DNA of 64,000 bases, taken from contig JAJDCD010000023.1 of NCBI GenBank assembly GCA_029261035.1, forward strand, positions 372,001 through 436,000, in the 5' to 3' direction. Position 1 is the first letter of the stretch; every line of letters starts with the position of its first letter. Under the pieces are notes generated by a model that was given only the letters and a program-made list of their open reading frames with translations, was not told where the DNA came from and searched no databases. The position numbers and the translations under genes are program-made. Below, in pieces: positions 59,424 through 64,000 of this stretch. This DNA comes from Candidatus Omnitrophota bacterium (GTDB lineage Bacteria; Omnitrophota; Omnitrophia; Omnitrophales; JACROU01).

Positions 59424-61898
59424 GTGCCGAATCCGGTTTTAGTCAGAGATATTTTACAATCCCGAAAAGAAGTTCCTTTTTACAATCAGATTGATTTACT
59501 TGCGATTGAGAAGGATGTTCTTATTGGAGCAAGTGGAAACCTCACAATGGGTTTTCGTTTTGAAGGAGATGATCTTTTCCTTAAATCAAAGCAGGAAATC
59601 ATTTCATCCGTGGATTATTTAAGAAAAGCTTTTGGGCATCTTCCCGAAAGAACGCAAGTTCAATTTATCCTAAAACGTAAAGCTGGTCCCGGAAAAGCTC
59701 TGTATGACTACAGACGTGCAATCAATCAAAAGGATCATCTTTCAAGAGAAATTTCAGAGACCAAATTCAACGCGCTTAAAAGAGATATTCTTTTTAATAC
59801 GGAAGCTTATTGCTTTGTAACGAAGTTTTGCCATGAAAAGAAAAAGCTTACAGACAAGTTCATTACAAACAACACCAAAGCTATTGAAATTAGTCGGGAA
59901 GAGTATGAGAAAAAGAAAACCGAACTTCAAAGCGCATTTTCTCATATTGCCGGAATCTTTAACCACCTAAAGATTGAAGCGACTCCACTCAATGAATGGC
60001 ATTACAAAAAAATATTCTATTCACATTTAAATCCGACACGTTCAGCGAAATTCAGATTAGGTAAGGTTCAGATTGATCCGGTCAATAATGTGACTTTGCG
60101 TTCTGCACTTCTTTTTTCAGCTCCGGTTGTAGAGCATGAACATTTTTATCAGGATGGTTATTTCTATCAGGGCATAAACCTACTTTTACCACCTGAGAGT
60201 ACGGATATCCAAGGGCTTAGCAAAATGCTGGATGAATTAGACATTGCTTATGATTTTATGTTGTCTTTCTATATTCCAAACAATGAAGAAGAAATAGAAC
60301 AGCTCAAGACAAGGGCAAATGTATCCAAGACCTTTGGATTTATGGGAAGTTCAAAAAATTATGATGCCACCCAAAAGCACGCTGAAATTGATTCTTTAAT
60401 TACAGAAATCAAATCTTCCACGCAAAAGCTAGTTCACTATTCCTTGTCTTTTCTCATTCGGGATAAGCATTTTAATTATCTTAAACAGAAGCAAGAAAAG
60501 CTTCTCGAAGCCTTTCCTGTCTTGGGAAGCTCTGAAGGACTTGCTGACCACATGAATCACGATCAGCTCTATCTAAGCTATTTACCCGGACATGCGTGGA
60601 AGAATCCACGGAAATACCTCATTCAATCAGACGCGCTTGTAAACCTTCTACCATTTCACAAGAAATGGAGTGGTACAGAGAAAGCAAAATCTCTTCTGAA
60701 ATCACGTAGTCATGAACTTATCAAGTTGGACTTGTTTGACTCTAGTCTTCCGGCTAAACATGGTCTGATTCTTGGAACAACAGGTTCTGGAAAATCCTTC
60801 ACAACCAATTATTTGTTAATGAATTACCTATTAGAAGATCCAACAAATCAATTAATTATTATTGATGTGGGAAATTCCTACAAGCGATTAGCCTCCATTT
60901 TTAAGGGCAATTATTATGATATTGATTTGGGGGAGAATTACGCAATCAATCCTCTTATTCCTAAAAGCCTTTTGTTCCCTGATGGAAAACTTGACCATGA
61001 GACATTCGCTTACCTTGCTTTGGTTATAGAGAAACTCGTTAAAGCACGCAACGACGAAGTCTTAAGCAATGCGCAGAAAAGACTCATTGAAAAAGCACTC
61101 CTTCAAACTTATAAGCAGAGTAATGCACCCATTTTAGGAGACGTGTTGAGAACGCTTCGGCAACATTCTTTTGATGAGGAAGAGAAGGTACTTGCTAAAG
61201 CATTTGCAAGCAACCTAGCCATCTGGGCAGAGGGGCGTTACGGAAAGCTTCTTGGCAGACAAGGTAATCTTGATATTCAAAACCGTTTTGTCGTTTTTGA
61301 GCTTGGAAAGTTAGACGGCTATCCTGATTTACAGTCGATTATTTTCTTTATTATCCGCTCTGCTATCACTAGTAAACTCTATCAGCGCAATACAAAAAAA
61401 GTAATTGTGATTGATGAAGGCTGGCGTTTCTTTAATGACGAAGCTGGATCAAAGCTCATTGAGGACTTATATCGTACCGCAAGAAAGTTTAATGGGCTTG
61501 TCTTGAGTATTTCTCAAAGCCCAGAAGACTTCCTGAATACAAAAGCCGCTAATGCCATTATCAGTAACTCCTTCACAAAATACATTTTGAAACTCAATCG
61601 TGATCCACAAATTTTGTCTCGCTTTGACTTTAATGATTCGGAAATTAATGCAGTTAAAACATTAACTGCTAAACCCGGATACTTTTCCGAAGTGTTTGTG
61701 AAATATAACCAACATTCCGCTGTCACTCGTATTGAGCCGACACCGCTTGAATATTGGCTAGCAACGACTAGTCCAGAAGACTACAAACTAGAAGCCCAAC
61801 AACGAAGCCTTTTTCCAAAGGCTTCTACATTAGAGCTCCTGAAGAATCTTGCAAAGCAGTATCCAAAGGGAGCTCACTATGCCACGCCCCGAAGATGA
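59424..61898 (+). CDS. VirB4/TraC ATPase
   Basis: About 824 residues. GTG 59424 is taken because aaaagga is 10 bases upstream; GTG 59415 lies almost on that site. Walker A LILGTTGSGKSFTTNYLLM at about residue 455, Walker B KKVIVIDEGWRFFND at about 663, IEDLYRTARKFNGLVLSISQ afterwards. The large N-terminal domain has the usual VirB4 layout. It is the motor of pilus assembly. Confidence 0.9.
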   Translation: MPNPVLVRDILQSRKEVPFYNQIDLLAIEKDVLIGASGNLTMGFRFEGDDLFLKSKQEIISSVDYLRKAFGHLPERTQVQFILKRKAGPGKALYDYRRAINQKDHLSREISETKFNALKRDILFNTEAYCFVTKFCHEKKKLTDKFITNNTKAIEISREEYEKKKTELQSAFSHIAGIFNHLKIEATPLNEWHYKKIFYSHLNPTRSAKFRLGKVQIDPVNNVTLRSALLFSAPVVEHEHFYQDGYFYQGINLLLPPESTDIQGLSKMLDELDIAYDFMLSFYIPNNEEEIEQLKTRANVSKTFGFMGSSKNYDATQKHAEIDSLITEIKSSTQKLVHYSLSFLIRDKHFNYLKQKQEKLLEAFPVLGSSEGLADHMNHDQLYLSYLPGHAWKNPRKYLIQSDALVNLLPFHKKWSGTEKAKSLLKSRSHELIKLDLFDSSLPAKHGLILGTTGSGKSFTTNYLLMNYLLEDPTNQLIIIDVGNSYKRLASIFKGNYYDIDLGENYAINPLIPKSLLFPDGKLDHETFAYLALVIEKLVKARNDEVLSNAQKRLIEKALLQTYKQSNAPILGDVLRTLRQHSFDEEEKVLAKAFASNLAIWAEGRYGKLLGRQGNLDIQNRFVVFELGKLDGYPDLQSIIFFIIRSAITSKLYQRNTKKVIVIDEGWRFFNDEAGSKLIEDLYRTARKFNGLVLSISQSPEDFLNTKAANAIISNSFTKYILKLNRDPQILSRFDFNDSEINAVKTLTAKPGYFSEVFVKYNQHSAVTRIEPTPLEYWLATTSPEDYKLEAQQRSLFPKASTLELLKNLAKQYPKGAHYATPRR

Positions 61899-61980
61899 TG
61901 GCGGTTTCCTTGCCATCTTCTGTATGTTTTTAACCGTTTGGATGCTTATTCTTTTAATCCTGAGACATGGAGGTATTTGA
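61879..61980 (+). CDS. 33-residue single-TM protein
   Basis: ATG 61879 overlaps the VirB4 end by 20 bases, behind aaagggag. MPRPEDDGGFLAIFCMFLTV WMLILLILRHGGI. One TM helix, no signal peptide. Small membrane proteins in this slot (VirB4 to VirB5) are common in T4SS clusters, and the close packing suggests it is translated. It might be VirB7-like in role, but it lacks a lipobox. Confidence 0.5.
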   Translation: MPRPEDDGGFLAIFCMFLTVWMLILLILRHGGI

Positions 61981-61981
61981 G

Positions 61982-62740
61982 ATGAACCGACTGAAACAAT
62001 TTGTGATGACTTTCATCATGGTGACGGTGATCTCTGCCTCCGCTCAGGCGTTTACGGTGCATGACCCTATCAATGGCGCATACAACCTTCTTAGAAATAC
62101 ACTGCTGGAACTTCATCAAGTGGAAAATTTGAGAAACGCATTAGAAAGATTAACAGAACTCAAGAAAACATTTACTGAATTGGAAAGATTTCACAGCGGC
62201 ATTGATCAAATCAGACAAGTCTTAACCGGCGACTACAAAAGACTGCTCTACCGCTTCAACTCTGGTGGGCTTTCTAGTTTGGGGTACGAGCTTAATCGCT
62301 CCCAAAGAGACCTATATCAATTAGTGAATGGTGGTTTTAACTCAACTCAAAACTACCGATCACATCTTAATTCTATATTTGGTGAAGATCCTAACTCCGC
62401 GACCAAACCTTACATCACGCAAGAAGAAGTTTTTGTAGCTGACGGTTTACGCTGGTCGGGTGAAGTAAGAAAGATTATCGAAACCACCTTTGATGCCGGA
62501 GATGATATTTCAAGGGCTTCTCAAACCGCATCACCCAAAGGAGCCGCTCGGTTGTCAGCCGATGCTCTTGGAAAAATATTGGTAACACAAGCGCAGATTC
62601 AGCAAAACCAATCAAAGCAAATTGAATTAACCGCTCTTCAAGTGGAACAAAAGACTCGTGAGGAAAAATATTATGAACGTGAACGAATTAAATTTATGCG
62701 TGAGTTTAATCAACTCTTAGACGCATTACCAAGCAGGTAA
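61982..62740 (+). CDS. VirB5/TrbJ-like minor pilus protein
   Basis: ATG 61982 is placed by catggaggt seven bases upstream. About 252 residues: signal peptide (FVMTFIMVTVISASAQA), then helical coiled-coil segments (LELHQVENLRNALERLTELK, KTFTELERFHSGIDQIRQVL, LVTQAQIQQNQSKQIELTAL). This is the VirB5/TrbJ plan, placed between VirB4 and VirB6. Confidence 0.8.
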   Translation: MNRLKQFVMTFIMVTVISASAQAFTVHDPINGAYNLLRNTLLELHQVENLRNALERLTELKKTFTELERFHSGIDQIRQVLTGDYKRLLYRFNSGGLSSLGYELNRSQRDLYQLVNGGFNSTQNYRSHLNSIFGEDPNSATKPYITQEEVFVADGLRWSGEVRKIIETTFDAGDDISRASQTASPKGAARLSADALGKILVTQAQIQQNQSKQIELTALQVEQKTREEKYYERERIKFMREFNQLLDALPSR

Positions 62741-62743
62741 TCT

Positions 62744-63595
62744 ATGACTATATTTACAGACGCACTTCAAATACCGTCGTTATTTTCAGAGCTTTATGTT
62801 TCTGCACAACACATCGCTTTCTTGCTTGTGTTGCCCATGCTCGTCATTGCCATCTTGCATGAAAATATTGTTCAAATGGAAGTTAAAAGTAATTACACAG
62901 GGCTGTTTGTTCGTGTATTAATGATTATAGGATTACTCATTATCTATGACCGTTTTTTCACGCTAGTTACTTACGGTACCGACTTACTTGGAAAGACTAT
63001 TATGCCGGAGGGTGAGTTTGAGGCGGTCTTAGATACGATCTTCAAAGAGGTTAAGGAGAACAAAGATTTTGGCGTCTTTAACCTTCTTAAAGGAGCCTTG
63101 ATAAATGGAGTTACCTATATCACCTATATTATGACTCTCGTTGCCTATACTGTTTTAATTTGGCTACGCTTCATGTTGCTATCTCTTCTTTACGTTGCCG
63201 GTCCGATTCTGATTGCTTTCGGAATCTATCGTCAAACAGCGAGTGCACTGGGGGCTTGGTTTCGCTCGCTTTTTCAAGTTTCATCATGGGTAGTAACACT
63301 ATCCTTATTGGTAAGAATTTCGAGCTATATGAATCTTACGTCCATTTACAACATTGATAATGTCAACGCAATTTCAGTCATTACAGCAAATGTTTTATTT
63401 GTAATGTTATTTATTTTCACACCAGCGATTACATCTAGCCTTATCTCTGATGGAAACATTGGAACGATTGGTTCCACAATGATTGGTATTACAACAGCGA
63501 CCACTTTGAAACTTGCAAAGAAAATGGGAGCGGTAAAGGCCAGCTCAAATTTATTAAACCGTAAGAATCTGCAAGATCAATCTAATTCTATTTAG
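62744..63595 (+). CDS. VirB6/TrbL-like inner-membrane protein
   Basis: 283 residues with about six TM segments (LFVRVLMIIGLLIIYDRFFT, YITYIMTLVAYTVLIWLRFM, LLSLLYVAGPILIAFGIYRQ). The conserved WF motif is in LGAWFRSLFQVSSWV. Ends in an Asn/Lys-rich tail. VirB6 forms the periplasmic-side core of the channel. Confidence 0.82.
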   Translation: MTIFTDALQIPSLFSELYVSAQHIAFLLVLPMLVIAILHENIVQMEVKSNYTGLFVRVLMIIGLLIIYDRFFTLVTYGTDLLGKTIMPEGEFEAVLDTIFKEVKENKDFGVFNLLKGALINGVTYITYIMTLVAYTVLIWLRFMLLSLLYVAGPILIAFGIYRQTASALGAWFRSLFQVSSWVVTLSLLVRISSYMNLTSIYNIDNVNAISVITANVLFVMLFIFTPAITSSLISDGNIGTIGSTMIGITTATTLKLAKKMGAVKASSNLLNRKNLQDQSNSI

Positions 63596-63603
63596 GAGAA
63601 ATA

Positions 63604-64000
63604 ATGAACGATTTACCTAAACGAAAATACTTTGAAGTTTGGGGGGATTTAGAAGCTCAGAATAACACTTTAAAGCTTTTATTGATTTGTTTATGTGTTC
63701 TCTTGCTGTTATCTCTCTCACTGACTTATTTAGCGACAAGAAAACCACCTGTTGTCATTCGCGTAGAGGACATCGGGAAAGCAGAAGGAGTAAAGGACTT
63801 CTCAGTTAATAATAACATTACTCAGACTGAATACTTTTACTTTGCAAAGTTATTCATTCGGAAATTTACGGAATACAACTCTTACACCGTTTCATCTGAA
63901 ATTACAGAAGCCTTTTCGTTGATGACTTCCAATTATCAGAAGATTGCAAAAAGGGGAGTCATTGATTCAAATCTAATCAGCAAAATCTCACAAGCATCTA
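63604..64000 (+). CDS. VirB8-like protein, cut by window end
   Basis: 132 residues are visible: MNDLPKRKYFEVWGDLEAQN, one TM (LLLICLCVLLLLSLSLTYL), then IRVEDIGKAEGVKDFSVNNN and YFYFAKLFIRKFTEYNSYTV. This is the VirB8/TrbF plan: short cytoplasmic end, TM, periplasmic NTF2-like domain. Position after VirB6 agrees. The 3' end lies beyond the window. Confidence 0.75.
   Translation, partial: MNDLPKRKYFEVWGDLEAQNNTLKLLLICLCVLLLLSLSLTYLATRKPPVVIRVEDIGKAEGVKDFSVNNNITQTEYFYFAKLFIRKFTEYNSYTVSSEITEAFSLMTSNYQKIAKRGVIDSNLISKISQAS

Larger units (their letters stand above)
51926..64000. mobile_element. Integrative conjugative element (left part), integrated beside tRNA-Asn
   Basis: From tRNA-Asn to the window end all genes fit one mobile element: large serine recombinase, ImmA-like protease, XRE repressor, small regulators, replication-relaxation protein, VirD4-type coupling ATPase and VirB2-B3-B4-B5-B6-B8 proteins. 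The host-like gene content (dnaX, recR) stops just before it. The right end, the relaxase and VirB9-B11 would lie past 64000. The exact left boundary within the tRNA is not provable without the right-end repeat. Confidence 0.85.

Overview
The window reads as one contig from a low-GC, Gram-negative bacterium. LpxD (lipid A synthesis), exported beta-barrel and lipobox proteins and two type II/IV-style pseudopilin operons all imply an outer membrane. Many short exported proteins of no recognised family, the TPR/beta-barrel genes and the paired large exported 'DxH...GGFH' proteins suggest an uncultured candidate-phylum lineage. My best guess is Omnitrophota or a relative; this is inference from overall gene style, not from a marker tree. 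Genes are densely packed, with many 1-base TAATG overlaps and GTG/TTG starts.

Layout. 1-2.7 kb is a housekeeping run (yicC end, remA-like, gmk, rpoZ, separate coaC and coaB). 2.7-6.5 kb encodes TPR proteins, a small lipoprotein, a TPR/beta-barrel outer-membrane protein and a repetitive secreted protein. 6.5-7.2 kb has tRNA-Leu, a broken tRNA-Leu copy, tRNA-Cys and palindromes. 7.2-12.4 kb holds an ECF sigma/anti-sigma pair with small exported proteins, a cysteine desulfurase and lpxD. 12.7-17.7 kb has KtrB/KtrA potassium uptake, a glycosyltransferase and methyltransferase pair, and an OGG1-type glycosylase. 18.3-24.9 kb holds rfbC, a toxin-antitoxin pair, a Rieske protein, aconitase, a DUF547 protein and a membrane glycosyltransferase. 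24.9-28.7 kb is an arsenosugar-type cluster (ArsM-like and ArsS-like) flanked by the two transferases typical of radical-SAM/selenodomain loci. 28.8-35.2 kb carries exported enzymes. 35.2-36.0 kb is a PDZ-less HtrA protease. 36.1-41.2 kb holds two pseudopilin operons arranged as mirror images. 41.9-45.6 kb is one 1236-residue exported protein. 46-51.5 kb has a multi-pass channel-like protein, DUF4126, TfoX-N, dnaX and recR.

From about 51.9 kb to the right edge lies an integrative conjugative element next to tRNA-Asn. A large serine recombinase (its C-terminus is encoded inside the tRNA gene), an ImmA-like metalloprotease and an XRE repressor run leftwards. Small regulators, a replication-relaxation protein, a VirD4-type coupling protein and VirB2, B3, B4, B5, B6 and B8-like genes run rightwards; the last is cut by the window edge. 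The recombinase-ImmA-ImmR plan resembles ICEBs1, but with a serine recombinase.

The most unusual non-coding signals are: (1) tandem duplicates of the 5' halves of tRNA-Leu and tRNA-Asn, each interrupted near the D-loop by palindromic DNA; (2) a structured leader at 55.97-56.08 kb in which one anti-Shine-Dalgarno strand can pair with either of two identical partners, one of them the real ribosome binding site; (3) several dispersed palindrome families between genes.
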